The position numbers and the translations under genes were made by a program. Under the pieces are notes generated by a model. That model was not told the DNA's origin and ran no database searches. It saw nothing but the letters and a program-made list of their open reading frames with translations. Below, piece after piece: positions 1 through 7,652 of a stretch of 17,049 nt of DNA. The DNA is from DSWT01 sp034433375 (lineage in GTDB: Bacteria > Chloroflexota > Anaerolineae > B4-G1 > SLSP01), in assembly GCA_034433375.1 (NCBI GenBank), contig DAOUAQ010000008.1, positions 1 through 17,049 on the forward strand, written 5' to 3'. Positions within the stretch are counted from its first letter, which is position 1. Each line of letters opens with the position of its first letter.

Positions 1-1
1 G

Positions 2-103
2 GCTGACTTGACGCCGTTGTTGGCGACAAACGTTGATCTGGACACCGCCGTACCTTCCAATTCCGCGATAGCTCTCAGAAAGTACCTGGAAACACACCTC
101 TGA
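2..103 (+). CDS. Probable C-terminal tail of an upstream gene, cut by the window edge
   Basis: The frame beginning at base 2 stays open for 33 codons and ends in TGA at 101-103. The other two plus frames hit stops within the first few codons. The predicted tail ends in SAIALRKYLETHL, which reads like the last amphipathic helix of a folded protein. It lies 108 bases upstream of the metallopeptidase-like gene on the same strand and could be its operon partner. No family can be assigned from 33 residues. It might also be a chance open frame. Confidence 0.45.
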   Translation, partial: ADLTPLLATNVDLDTAVPSNSAIALRKYLETHL

Positions 104-211
104 GCACAAACGAACAAGGTATATGCCTTAACCGTTCCCAAGAACGCTGGAGCGGCGCCGCTGACCGATGTTTGCCATCGTTCAGCAGTTCATCCGTAAG
201 GGAGCACAAAA

Positions 212-1540
212 ATGAAACTGCGAGAACAAATTAATTGCGCCGATCAAGTCGTCGCCAGGTTATATGGAGACACCCTCCCTCTCTTTCCGCGCCCGGCCAC
301 ACCTTTGCGCTTTCGTGACGGCTGGCGTGTACCTTACGCGCTTTATTATGTTTCCGAGTATGGATCGTTTCGCCTGCGCCACGCTATGCTGGTGTTGTTC
401 TTCAAAGATGAGGATATACAAAACGGGGTGTGCAATCCCATTGTAGAGTGGGATGAACTTAAGGAAACAGCGCCACACACCCGCCTGGAGAACCTGCGCA
501 ACTTTCACAGCCCTCAAGCGATTCACTTTCCTTCAATCGGTGAAGTCTATCAGCGGGTATTGGCAAATGCTGCGGTGAAGCAGATTGAAAGTCTGGAGAT
601 GGTCTTGGACGATCTCGACGCCGCCTTGTGGCAACCCTATTGGAGGGTCAACGCATTGCTTGTGGATGGAACGCACAAGGTGTTCAGGATCAATGTCCAA
701 ACCTCCGAAGTGCTGGAAGACAGTTCTCCCGCGCTCTCCAAACGCCGCTACGCAACGGCGGAATGGTCTCTCGTCCGCACCACCAGTTGCGACTCAGCCG
801 GCCGGCTCCAGATCAGACTGCCTAATACTTCTGACGAATCTGTCATACGCAAACGGCTTGAATTAGTCGCCTGGACTTGTCAACATGCTATAGCAGAATT
901 CTTCCGCGAACTTGGACATGGTGAACTGGATATGCATGATATCCTCATCGAATACAACCTTGCTCAGCACGCACGTTGCCACACCGATCCCGTGGATCAT
1001 CTGTCGGTGATTACTCTCAGTCCGTTAGGAGATGACCCCAGTATTGTCCTCCATGAATTCGCGCACGCGCTGTGGTATTTATTCTACGTGCGGTCTCCGA
1101 CAGGTTTGGCTTTGGATGCAATACTCGGCGCCGGCTGGGCCCATGGCATCGAAGAAGGCTTCGCCGACTATTTTGCCGGGACGTTGTTGATGGGTGAGCA
1201 ACATAGACCCTTCACAGTAGCCGGAAATTCGACAAACGAGGGCCCGCCGCGCACCATCACCGGCATCCCGCTTCCACCACCTGTAAAAGCTGCCGATCAA
1301 CACGTCGTTGGCGAGCAATGGGCCAATGCGCTGTGGAATTTGCGGGAGCATTTGCGCGGCAAACGCATCCCTCAAACGGAAATTGACCGGCTCATCCTCT
1401 ACGCGCACTTCAAACCGCCGCAACTTGCACAGGTCTACAGAAATCCCTTCGCCTGTTACTATACGTCGTTGCAAATAACGGCGCAGGATATGGGTCTACA
1501 GAGTGATTTTGCGGAATGGGTCTTTCCATTCCACACATAA
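212..1540 (+). CDS. HExxH zinc metallopeptidase-like protein, M36/M4-like, cytoplasmic
   Basis: A 442-residue protein with a gluzincin-type zinc site. HEFAH at 281-285 supplies two His ligands and the catalytic Glu. EEGFADYF at 314-321 supplies a likely third ligand, Glu315. A later GEQWANALW at 367-375 resembles the conserved GEVWA segment of fungalysins (M36). A stretch at about 142-170 (YWRVNALLVDGTHKVFRI) resembles a PepSY/FTP-like beta hairpin, as found in propeptides of that group. No signal peptide or membrane segment is present, which is unusual for M36 or M4 enzymes. The start is supported by AAGGGAG about 7 bases before the ATG. The next gene follows 18 bases after the stop, so the two are probably co-transcribed. 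Peptidase activity and substrate are inferred. The N-terminal 140 residues match nothing I recognise. Confidence 0.75.
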   Translation: MKLREQINCADQVVARLYGDTLPLFPRPATPLRFRDGWRVPYALYYVSEYGSFRLRHAMLVLFFKDEDIQNGVCNPIVEWDELKETAPHTRLENLRNFHSPQAIHFPSIGEVYQRVLANAAVKQIESLEMVLDDLDAALWQPYWRVNALLVDGTHKVFRINVQTSEVLEDSSPALSKRRYATAEWSLVRTTSCDSAGRLQIRLPNTSDESVIRKRLELVAWTCQHAIAEFFRELGHGELDMHDILIEYNLAQHARCHTDPVDHLSVITLSPLGDDPSIVLHEFAHALWYLFYVRSPTGLALDAILGAGWAHGIEEGFADYFAGTLLMGEQHRPFTVAGNSTNEGPPRTITGIPLPPPVKAADQHVVGEQWANALWNLREHLRGKRIPQTEIDRLILYAHFKPPQLAQVYRNPFACYYTSLQITAQDMGLQSDFAEWVFPFHT

Positions 1541-1558
1541 GTTAGAAAGGAGCAAGCG

Positions 1559-2410
1559 ATGACTGCAAATTACTGGCTCGGTGGTGTAGCTGTATTGCTA
1601 TTCTGGCTGTTCAGCTTTTTTATCACGCGCAGATTGTGGCCGTGGGTGCTCGCTGAATCTGAAAACGATGTCGGCCCGAAAAAATTGAGCGCCTCGAAGT
1701 TTCAGGCCCTCTTGTGGACGTATGTGACCCTGTTTGCTTACGGGAGCATTTTTGGCACTCGTTTACAACTTATGTCGCCCGGTGAACCCTTCCCGGAACT
1801 GCCCAACATCCCCCTGAATTTCCTGATTCTGATGGGCTTCAGCGCAATCACCGTCACTGGCGCAAAAGGGGTGACGATTGCGTATAAATCCCAAGGGCGC
1901 ATTTCCGACGAAAGCGGCGGGCTGTTGACCGGCCCGGATGGTCAAAGCGATTTAATCAAGACGCAGATGCTGGTATGGACCATCGTCGCGGCCGGCATTT
2001 ACCTCATCAAACTCATCCGCAGCCTTAACAATGGCATTTACGATATGCCGGATATTGACCAGACCTTGCTCGTTCTGATGGGTTTATCCCAAGGCTCCTA
2101 CATCGGCAACAAACTGGTGACGACCGAGGTGAGTAAGACCCCCAAAATCAAAGAAATCCTGCCCCTCACTGGCGCGGCAGGCAGCGCTGTGGTCATTTTG
2201 GGCGAAAACTTCGGCGACCAGCAAGGCAACGGCTTTGTCACACTAAACAACGTCCCGGTGAAGAATCAGCAAGAGGGGCTGGTCGCCTGGGCTGATCTGC
2301 AAATAACCGTCACAATTCCCGCCACCTACCAGAAAAACGACCCGATCAAGATCCGCGTGCAGCGAGACGGAGAATGGAATCCAGGAGAGTACACGTTCCA
2401 GGTAGCTTGA
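1559..2410 (+). CDS. Membrane protein with duplicated two-helix module and C-terminal IPT/TIG domain
   Basis: A 283-residue protein. A first membrane segment lies at about 6-24, followed by two related units at about 43-105 and 130-187. Each unit has an S-x-(F/I)-x-x-Q/x-x-LxWT-like helix (FQALLWTYVTLFAYGSIF; QMLVWTIVAAGIYLIKLI), a loop with a Pro-containing (E/D)(L/M)P(N/D)I stretch, and a second helix containing LMG (LILMGFS; LVLMGLS) that ends in a Lys-containing turn. Residues about 194-283 form an immunoglobulin-like IPT/TIG domain (IKEILPLTGAAGSAVVILG). GAAAGGAG lies just upstream of the ATG. The gene follows the metallopeptidase-like gene by 18 bases and ends at a strong hairpin. The domain topology suggests a membrane scaffold or receptor. 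The function is unknown, and partnership with the peptidase is inferred only from adjacency. Confidence 0.75.
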   Translation: MTANYWLGGVAVLLFWLFSFFITRRLWPWVLAESENDVGPKKLSASKFQALLWTYVTLFAYGSIFGTRLQLMSPGEPFPELPNIPLNFLILMGFSAITVTGAKGVTIAYKSQGRISDESGGLLTGPDGQSDLIKTQMLVWTIVAAGIYLIKLIRSLNNGIYDMPDIDQTLLVLMGLSQGSYIGNKLVTTEVSKTPKIKEILPLTGAAGSAVVILGENFGDQQGNGFVTLNNVPVKNQQEGLVAWADLQITVTIPATYQKNDPIKIRVQRDGEWNPGEYTFQVA

Positions 2411-2441
2411 GAAGGGAGGGATAATCGCACCCCACCCACCA

Positions 2442-2476
2442 ACACGCCCCGGTAGCATCCTCGTACCGGGGCGTGT
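2442..2476. terminator. Hairpin terminator between convergent genes
   Basis: A perfect 13-bp inverted repeat (ACACGCCCCGGTA at 2442-2454 and its complement at 2464-2476) encloses a 9-base loop. It lies 31 bases after the stop of the IPT/TIG membrane gene and 75 bases after the end of the convergent alpha/beta hydrolase gene. The T tract is weak on both sides (CGTTATTC on plus), so Rho-independent termination is likely but not certain. The position suits bidirectional use. Confidence 0.75.
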
Positions 2477-2550
2477 CGTTATTCAAACGCAGCGATAAAC
2501 GGGGAGAGAATTAAAAGTCGCACATTGCAATTCGAAAGTCAAGAAATCAA

Positions 2551-4221
2551 TTATTCAATGAACTCCGGGCCGGTCATATCGGCAATGCACGAAGCGTCAG
2601 GTTCAGCCAGCGGGTCGCTGAGAAAGTCACGGGCCATCCCATAAGCGCAGTCACTCGCCCACAGGCTTACGCCATGCCCCTGACCGGGGTACTCGTAGAA
2701 GTAGCTGCGGCTTAACCGTTCTGCCACTTGCCGCCCGTAGGCTGGCGGCGTGATGGGATCATATTCCCCAGCGATGATCAACGCGGGGATGTCGCTGACA
2801 ACCGGCTGGCCCTCGCGCGGGTCAAAAGGCGCTGCACCCCACTCCTGGCAGATCGTGAACAGCGTGTACGGGTCGCCAAAGACCATACCGTAGGCGCTGC
2901 CGGCGGTGTTGGGATAAGCCTCGTAGTCGGCGATGATTTGCTCCGGCGTCGTGGCGAACATCTCCTCGTGACAGTTCACCGAGAGCATCATCCCGACGCT
3001 GATGCTGGATTCGGCCCCCACGCTAATACCCATTATCCACTTAGCCAGCTCGTAATCCCCAGAAGCGGCGTCGTAAATCATGCGTGGCAGGTAGGGGATG
3101 ATGGGATTTACATACGCGGCAGAGAAAATGCCGCTGGTGAGCAAATCGCCGGTCAACTGGATCTTGTACAATTTGCCAACACTTTTCGGCCAAATCATCA
3201 CCGGTTCGGCGTCCAGGCGGTCGGCCAGATCATAGAAAACGTTTTCGAGGTCTGGGTAACGAGTGCGGCACCCTCGATCGGCAGCACAGCCATCGAAGAG
3301 CTGACGCAACAACCGCGCGGTCGTTTCCGCCTGGCGGTTATAAATCGGCTCTTCAATGGGTTCGACCGAATCCAACACAGCGCTGCGCACGATGTCAGGA
3401 TGATCGCGTATCACCGTGAGCGCCAGGCGCGTGCCGTAGGAGACGCCATACAGGTTAACCTGATCGTATCCCAACAGAGTGACCAGATCGCGCACATCGC
3501 CGGCGTTGTTTGCGCTGGTGTACGCCGCGAGGTTGACGCCGCGCCCGGTCAACCGGTCACGGCAACGGCGGAACGCCAAAGGATACTCACGAGCTTTGTC
3601 CTCGACGGTGAAGTGCCGTTCCAGGTCTCTGTCAACAATAACCGTGTATTCGTAACACTCCAGCACTGGTTGAGAAAATCCAACGCCACGTTGGTCGAAG
3701 ACAATCACATCGCGCTCGGCAAGCAGCGGCGCGACAAAAACCTCGTAAAGTATCGCCATATCGTCGAGTGCGCCGCCGCCGGGACCACCGCTGAGGTAGA
3801 TCACCGGATCAGGCGCCGGATCAGGCGCGGTACTGTGGTAGACGGCGACAGCCAGACGCACAATGCCGGCGGGTGGATCGCCGCGCGTCTCCGGCAGCAT
3901 GGCATACCCACACGTGACATTCGCGCCCTCGGGCACATCGAACATACAACGCGCCGGGACAAACGTGTAGAGCAAGTCCATGCCGAATGGTGTCGGCGTG
4001 AGAGACGGCGTCCAGGTAGGCATCGGCGGACGCGGTGTAGCCGTAAGACGCGGCGTAGGCGTAACAGACGTCGGCGTGACCGTGGCGGTTGGCGCCGGCG
4101 GCGCGGCGGCCTTGAAAGTCTGCGAAACAACAATCCCCCCTAAACCGCACACCACCAGGCAATCCATCACTGCCAGGAAAATAAGAATGACCGTTTGTTT
4201 GTTGGTAAGTCTCAGGCGCAT
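2551..4221 (-). CDS. Membrane-tethered alpha/beta hydrolase, S33/TAP-like family
   Basis: A 556-residue protein with an N-terminal hydrophobic helix at about 11-33, then a Thr/Pro-rich linker at 40-80, then an extracytoplasmic alpha/beta-hydrolase domain. The segment GGPGGG at 145-150 is the oxyanion-hole motif of proline-iminopeptidase-like enzymes, and DQRGVGFS is at 176-183. The nucleophile is Ser261 in GVSYG. The acid is probably Asp488 (GEYDPITPP) and the base His516 (GQGHG). The last 85 residues match the C-terminal TAP-like (tripeptidyl aminopeptidase) pattern. Multiple Cys residues (92, 104, 312, 318, 417, 458, 525, 545) fit disulphides outside the cell. The start is supported by GGGGAG 7 bases upstream of the ATG. 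It lies 12 bases after the decarboxylase-like gene and is probably co-transcribed with it. Likely an exo-peptidase or esterase; the substrate is not predictable. Confidence 0.88.
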   Translation of the reverse strand: MRLRLTNKQTVILIFLAVMDCLVVCGLGGIVVSQTFKAAAPPAPTATVTPTSVTPTPRLTATPRPPMPTWTPSLTPTPFGMDLLYTFVPARCMFDVPEGANVTCGYAMLPETRGDPPAGIVRLAVAVYHSTAPDPAPDPVIYLSGGPGGGALDDMAILYEVFVAPLLAERDVIVFDQRGVGFSQPVLECYEYTVIVDRDLERHFTVEDKAREYPLAFRRCRDRLTGRGVNLAAYTSANNAGDVRDLVTLLGYDQVNLYGVSYGTRLALTVIRDHPDIVRSAVLDSVEPIEEPIYNRQAETTARLLRQLFDGCAADRGCRTRYPDLENVFYDLADRLDAEPVMIWPKSVGKLYKIQLTGDLLTSGIFSAAYVNPIIPYLPRMIYDAASGDYELAKWIMGISVGAESSISVGMMLSVNCHEEMFATTPEQIIADYEAYPNTAGSAYGMVFGDPYTLFTICQEWGAAPFDPREGQPVVSDIPALIIAGEYDPITPPAYGRQVAERLSRSYFYEYPGQGHGVSLWASDCAYGMARDFLSDPLAEPDASCIADMTGPEFIE

Positions 4222-4233
4222 ACAAACTCCCCA

Positions 4234-5472
4234 TCACCTATCGCCCACAAAAACTCTGGCGATCACTTCACGCGTAATCTCCACCCACCGCCGCACGCGG
4301 TCGGGGTCGCCCTGGACGGTCTCCACGTCTTTGAGGGTGATGTCCACGTGGCAGTCGCCGCAGGCTTCAAGGTCGCGCGTGAGCCGGTCGCGGACGAAGT
4401 CAGGCCGAAAGCCATAGCCGACCATGTCCGATGGACTGGGCCGGTAGCTGAGGATGTAGTCCTGCTTGATCTGCGCGGCGCACTTCGCCACGTTCGCCAT
4501 CGGCGAGACGGCGATGCGGCGCAGGTTAGGCAGTTGGCGCAGCACGTCAATTTTGCGCGTCAGGTCTTCGCAGCAGCCATAAGCCACGAGGCCAAAAGGC
4601 TTCATAATGGGGATTTGATACTGGAACATGAATTCGTCGAACTGTTTTGGGCCGACGGCGGTGGTCTCCTGAGACGCTGCGAAATACCACAGGTCCTTGC
4701 GCTGTACTGGACCGCTGTTGGGCGCCGGATCGGCGAGTTCTTCGGCGTAGGGCATGGCCTGGTTCTGGTGCGCGCTGAGCGACCAGTCGCCAGCCTGCTC
4801 GGCCTCTGCGTGCGTGCGCAAGATGCCATCGCGCATGTGCGCCAGCAGCCTGCACAGCCACGCCGGCCGATCCATCATGTCCCACATCATCTGCTCCAGA
4901 CCGCGCAGGCGCGCCAGCTCGGTGGAAATGTCGCCCTGCCACATGCGGTAGGCCGGGCCGCGATCCAGGTTGATGGTGAGGATGTCGCCGATGGCGGCTT
5001 GCAATTTGGTCATACGCTGCGCGGTCTTCGCCTCGTCAATGTTGTGATGTGGACTGTGCATCTTTGCCAGGTCATCCTCGGTTTTGAGCGGCGGATCCCA
5101 CACATAGGAGCCGCGCGGTTCGTCGCTGTGGGTATGCGGGACGGGCAGGCCCCACACGCCTTCAGGCGGCGTCACGCACGCCGCGTTCACCGTCACCCAC
5201 GGCTCGAAGATAAAGTCATCGTCAAACGTATCGCGGAAGAGGCTCTGGCGGAAAAAATCCTCGTAGTGGCGGAAGAACGGGTCGGCGCAGTGCAACTCAG
5301 ATTCCGGCATTTCCTGCCACGCCCAGGCGCGCACGTAGATCAGCGGAGGCGTGCGCTTGAGGCTGTTGTGCCGCCGCCACAGGTCGCGGCGTTCGACGAT
5401 GACGGGCTTGTTGCAGATAGCAACGTAACGTTCGGCCAGGTCGCGGAGGATAGCGCTGTCGTTTTTGTGCAT
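4234..5472 (-). CDS. Uroporphyrinogen decarboxylase-superfamily protein (URO-D/MtaA-like), not HemE
   Basis: A 412-residue protein. The C-terminal half has the URO-D-like pattern of a Gly-Cys-Cys-Glu segment (YGCCEDL, Cys300-Cys301) followed by LPNLRRIAVSPMANV and a later CxxCHVDITLKDVETV segment (Cys371, Cys374). I associate this arrangement with cobamide or methyl-transfer-type relatives that bind zinc through Cys/His, rather than with heme-forming HemE. The longer frame begins at a TTG (5493), but ATG at 5472 has GGGAG 7 bases upstream and is preferred. A near-consensus promoter lies upstream, giving a leader of roughly 65 bases. The alpha/beta hydrolase gene follows after 12 bases. No corrinoid protein or methyltransferase activase gene is visible nearby, so the substrate is unknown. 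Confidence 0.72.
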   Translation of the reverse strand: MHKNDSAILRDLAERYVAICNKPVIVERRDLWRRHNSLKRTPPLIYVRAWAWQEMPESELHCADPFFRHYEDFFRQSLFRDTFDDDFIFEPWVTVNAACVTPPEGVWGLPVPHTHSDEPRGSYVWDPPLKTEDDLAKMHSPHHNIDEAKTAQRMTKLQAAIGDILTINLDRGPAYRMWQGDISTELARLRGLEQMMWDMMDRPAWLCRLLAHMRDGILRTHAEAEQAGDWSLSAHQNQAMPYAEELADPAPNSGPVQRKDLWYFAASQETTAVGPKQFDEFMFQYQIPIMKPFGLVAYGCCEDLTRKIDVLRQLPNLRRIAVSPMANVAKCAAQIKQDYILSYRPSPSDMVGYGFRPDFVRDRLTRDLEACGDCHVDITLKDVETVQGDPDRVRRWVEITREVIARVFVGDR

Positions 5473-5479
5473 TAAGATA

Positions 5480-5484
5480 CTCCC
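5480..5484 (-). promoter_or_regulatory. Shine-Dalgarno site that fixes the start of the URO-D-like gene
   Basis: GGGAG on the minus strand sits 7 bases before ATG 5472. The alternative TTG at 5493 would place this site inside the coding region. The internal ATG is therefore the likelier start. Confidence 0.7.
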
Positions 5485-5543
5485 AGCAAGCAAGTTGAAA
5501 TCTCACCCAACATCTCACACCCAAACGGAAACTTTACCTGACT

Positions 5544-5573
5544 ATTGTAGCCCTGAATAGATAACATTGTCAA
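5544..5573 (-). promoter_or_regulatory. Sigma-70-type promoter for the URO-D-like/hydrolase operon
   Basis: On the minus strand, TTGACA (5568-5573) is a perfect -35 box. TACAAT (5544-5549) is a five-of-six -10 box. The spacer is 18 bases. Transcription would start near 5537, about 65 bases before ATG 5472. The terminator of the opposite operon half lies just upstream (5588-5617), which insulates the promoter. No operator dyad was seen overlapping it. Confidence 0.75.
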
Positions 5574-5587
5574 GCCGCGAGAACGCA

Positions 5588-5617
5588 AAAGCGGCGTACC
5601 GGTCGGTACGCCGCTTT
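5588..5617 (-). terminator. Rho-independent terminator ending the long minus-strand gene set
   Basis: A perfect 13-bp stem (AAAGCGGCGTACC and its complement) encloses a 4-base loop. On the minus strand the stem's 3' arm ends in TTT and is followed by one more T, then GCGTTC. It lies about 100 bases past the stop of the receiver-like gene and just upstream of the next promoter, as expected for the end of a transcription unit. The 5618-5719 stretch between them holds no gene or motif that I can see. Confidence 0.85.
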
Positions 5618-5719
5618 GAAAAGTGACTCAGACAAACTCTCAACCAGACACAGAATAATGGATAGTCGCCGCATGACACGGTTAACTATCAGAAGTATTT
5701 CCTTAATGCCAGACGTTGC

Positions 5720-6097
5720 CTAAAGGCCGGTCTCCTCCGCATATTCTGCGTGGGGAAGCTGTCTGCGAATAATTTCCACCAGATCATTGGTCGAATGTGC
5801 CGTGTGCTGTTCACAGGCCAAGGTCACGACTTCGCAGTGCTGCGCATCCAGGCAAATAAAAGGGATGCCCGGTTGCTTCTGCAACAGCGGAACGATCAAT
5901 TTAGAAAGCTCGGCGACAGGGGTATCGAGATCAAAAATGACCAAATCAGGAGCGAGCGTCTTCAAATGCTGACCGACGTTGGCTATCGTCGTATCAACCC
6001 GGATCACATCAAGTCCGTTTCTTGTTGCGAGGCTGGCTTCAACGCCATCAATCAACAACGTATCGCCGTAGAGAACTACAAGCCGTTTCTCGTCCAT
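5720..6097 (-). CDS. Degenerate receiver-like (CheY-fold) small protein
   Basis: A 125-residue protein with alternating hydrophobic strands and helices in response-regulator order. LVVLYGDTLLIDGVEASL (6-23) takes the place of beta1-alpha1. PDLVIFDLD (50-58) resembles beta3, with Asp56 at the usual phospho-acceptor position. PFICLD is a beta4-like strand. The acidic pair normally found after beta1 is replaced by Gly-Asp, and no clear Thr/Ser-Lys switch pair is seen, so phosphorylation is doubtful. There is no output domain. A longer in-frame start at 6307 would overlap the sulfatase gene by 155 bases. ATG 6097 has AAGGAG 6 bases upstream and is preferred. It is the last gene of the minus-strand set, 55 bases after the sulfatase. 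A sensor or regulatory role is possible but unproven. Confidence 0.75.
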   Translation of the reverse strand: MDEKRLVVLYGDTLLIDGVEASLATRNGLDVIRVDTTIANVGQHLKTLAPDLVIFDLDTPVAELSKLIVPLLQKQPGIPFICLDAQHCEVVTLACEQHTAHSTNDLVEIIRRQLPHAEYAEETGL

Positions 6098-6103
6098 ACA
6101 CAA

Positions 6104-6109
6104 CTCCTT
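6104..6109 (-). promoter_or_regulatory. Shine-Dalgarno site deciding the start of the receiver-like gene
   Basis: AAGGAG on the minus strand, 6 bases before ATG 6097. This rules against the 70-residue extension that would overlap the sulfatase coding region. Confidence 0.8.
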
Positions 6110-6152
6110 GCGATAGATCGGCGGGTTTAGTGAAAGAAACGTGAGAAAAGTG

Positions 6153-7637
6153 CTAAGCAGCCCGCCGTATGCCATCCTCGTCCATATACCACCAATCGTT
6201 CTCGAAGGCGCAGCGACCATGACCGGCGACGCCTGGCCGGTCACATTGCCCTTTACCGGTGACCGGCTCTTTCGTCCCGTCGAGGTGAGGGTCGGCGTAT
6301 TGCACAAACCACGTTTCCAACTGCGCTTTCAGCTCCACGACACGCGCCTGCTGCGCCGGATCATGAATGAGGTTACATGCCTCACCGGGATCACCGACCA
6401 GATCATACAACTCATGCGGACCGTAAGGGTAACGATGAATGTACTTCCACGCGCAAGTGCGGATCATACGGACTGGGCCGTATTCATCGAAAACCACCAC
6501 ATGATCACGCCCTGGCATACGCCGGCCTTTGAGCAGCGGGGCGAAACTGCGTCCTGGCAGCGAAGCAGCATCGGGATTCCCTAGATTGAGGTAGTCCAGC
6601 AACGTAGGGAAGATGTCGTAATGGCTGAGTAAACTTTCTGCAATCACACCCTGGGGAATCTGACCAGGCCACATCGCCAAAAACGGCACCTTGACCGAGG
6701 TGTCGTACATATTCTGCGGGAACGTGCCGTTGCCCTTACCCCAGATACCGTGATGGCCCATGTTCATCCCGTTGTCGCTGGTAAAGAGGATGAGCGTGTT
6801 TTCTAACACGCCCATCATCTCCAGCCGGTCGAGAAGCTGCCCCACCTCGCGGTCCAACCCGGTGATGGCAGCATAATAACCGCCAAGCAACTCACGGCGC
6901 TTCTCGCCTCGTCCACGCGGCGCGGAATTGATCTGCCACGGATGCCCGCCGGGAACTTCGGGACACGTCGTAAAGGAACAATCTTTGTAAAGAGCGGTCA
7001 GGTCATCGGGATGCTGGCCTTTTTCCCACGGGGAGTGCGGCGCGGTGTAGTGGACGCTCAGATAGAACGGGTTATCGCTTGCCGTCTGCGCGTCGAGAAA
7101 TTGCAAACCGCCGTCGGTGATCGCATCGGTGAGGTAGCGCGTGTCGCGCTCGATCCGCCCCTCACGGATGAAATAGCCGTTGTAATAGTCGCCGCCGCCG
7201 TAGGGAAAGATGTTCCAGTACGCAAAGCTTTTTTGCGGCGTGAGGCTATCGCCCAGATGCCACTTGCCGCTGATGCCGCAGACGTAACCATTGGCCGCCA
7301 GCACGTCAGTATACGCACACATTCCGGCGAGGTACTCGATCTCGCGGTCATCGCCCCACCCCAGGCCCGGCGTGCGCGCCGCGTCGAGGTTGCCCTTGCG
7401 TAGCCAATCGTGGACACCGTGCTGCGACGGGATACGCCCGGTGAGAATCGAAGCGCGCGCCGGCGAGCACACCGGCGACGCGCAAAAAAAGTTGTCGAAG
7501 CGCATCCCCATCGCGGCGATCCGGTCGAGGTTGGGCGTGTGGATTTCAGGATTGCCCGCGCAGCCCACCGCCCAGTAGCCCTGATCGTCCGTCAAAACAA
7601 ACACAATGTTCGGTCGTGCGGGGTTGTGACTTGCCAT
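6153..7637 (-). CDS. Sulfatase, S1 (formylglycine) family, cytoplasmic
   Basis: A 494-residue hydrolase of sulfate esters. The N-terminal PNIVFVLTDDQG holds the calcium-binding Asp17-Asp18. CSPAR at 57-61 is the C-x-P-x-R site whose Cys57 must be converted to formylglycine. Other family residues are present: Lys125 and His127 (GKWHLGD), His201 (TAPHSPW), Asp288-Asn289 (TSDNG) and Lys301. Length is normal and the domain is complete. There is no signal peptide, so it should act in the cytoplasm, unlike most sulfatases that attack polymers. ATG 7637 has AAGGAG upstream. It lies 59 bases after the PHP gene, separated by a heptamer repeat. No formylglycine-generating enzyme or anSME gene is in the window. 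The substrate is probably a sulfated sugar (inference from the neighbouring hydrolase-like genes). Confidence 0.93.
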   Translation of the reverse strand: MASHNPARPNIVFVLTDDQGYWAVGCAGNPEIHTPNLDRIAAMGMRFDNFFCASPVCSPARASILTGRIPSQHGVHDWLRKGNLDAARTPGLGWGDDREIEYLAGMCAYTDVLAANGYVCGISGKWHLGDSLTPQKSFAYWNIFPYGGGDYYNGYFIREGRIERDTRYLTDAITDGGLQFLDAQTASDNPFYLSVHYTAPHSPWEKGQHPDDLTALYKDCSFTTCPEVPGGHPWQINSAPRGRGEKRRELLGGYYAAITGLDREVGQLLDRLEMMGVLENTLILFTSDNGMNMGHHGIWGKGNGTFPQNMYDTSVKVPFLAMWPGQIPQGVIAESLLSHYDIFPTLLDYLNLGNPDAASLPGRSFAPLLKGRRMPGRDHVVVFDEYGPVRMIRTCAWKYIHRYPYGPHELYDLVGDPGEACNLIHDPAQQARVVELKAQLETWFVQYADPHLDGTKEPVTGKGQCDRPGVAGHGRCAFENDWWYMDEDGIRRAA

Positions 7638-7652
7638 AACACTCCTTGTTGA

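Noticed and set aside
134..162. Two short dyads (GTTCCCAAGAAC and AGCGGCGCCGCT) before the metallopeptidase gene
   Set aside because: Stems of 4-6 bp are expected by chance in GC-rich DNA. There is no adjoining promoter or T tract.
2728..4143. Long plus-strand open frame (471 codons) opposite the alpha/beta hydrolase
   Set aside because: It is antisense to a gene with a complete catalytic triad. Its translation is rich in Arg and His, with no recognisable motif and no Shine-Dalgarno.
4234..5472. Possible HemE (true uroporphyrinogen decarboxylase)
   Set aside because: No HemE-like N-terminal signature is seen, no heme genes are nearby, and the Cys-rich C-terminal motif fits the methyl-transfer relatives better.
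4195..5475. Long plus-strand open frame (426 codons) opposite the URO-D-like gene
   Set aside because: It is a shadow of a better-supported gene, lacks family motifs, and runs over both opposing genes' start and stop regions.
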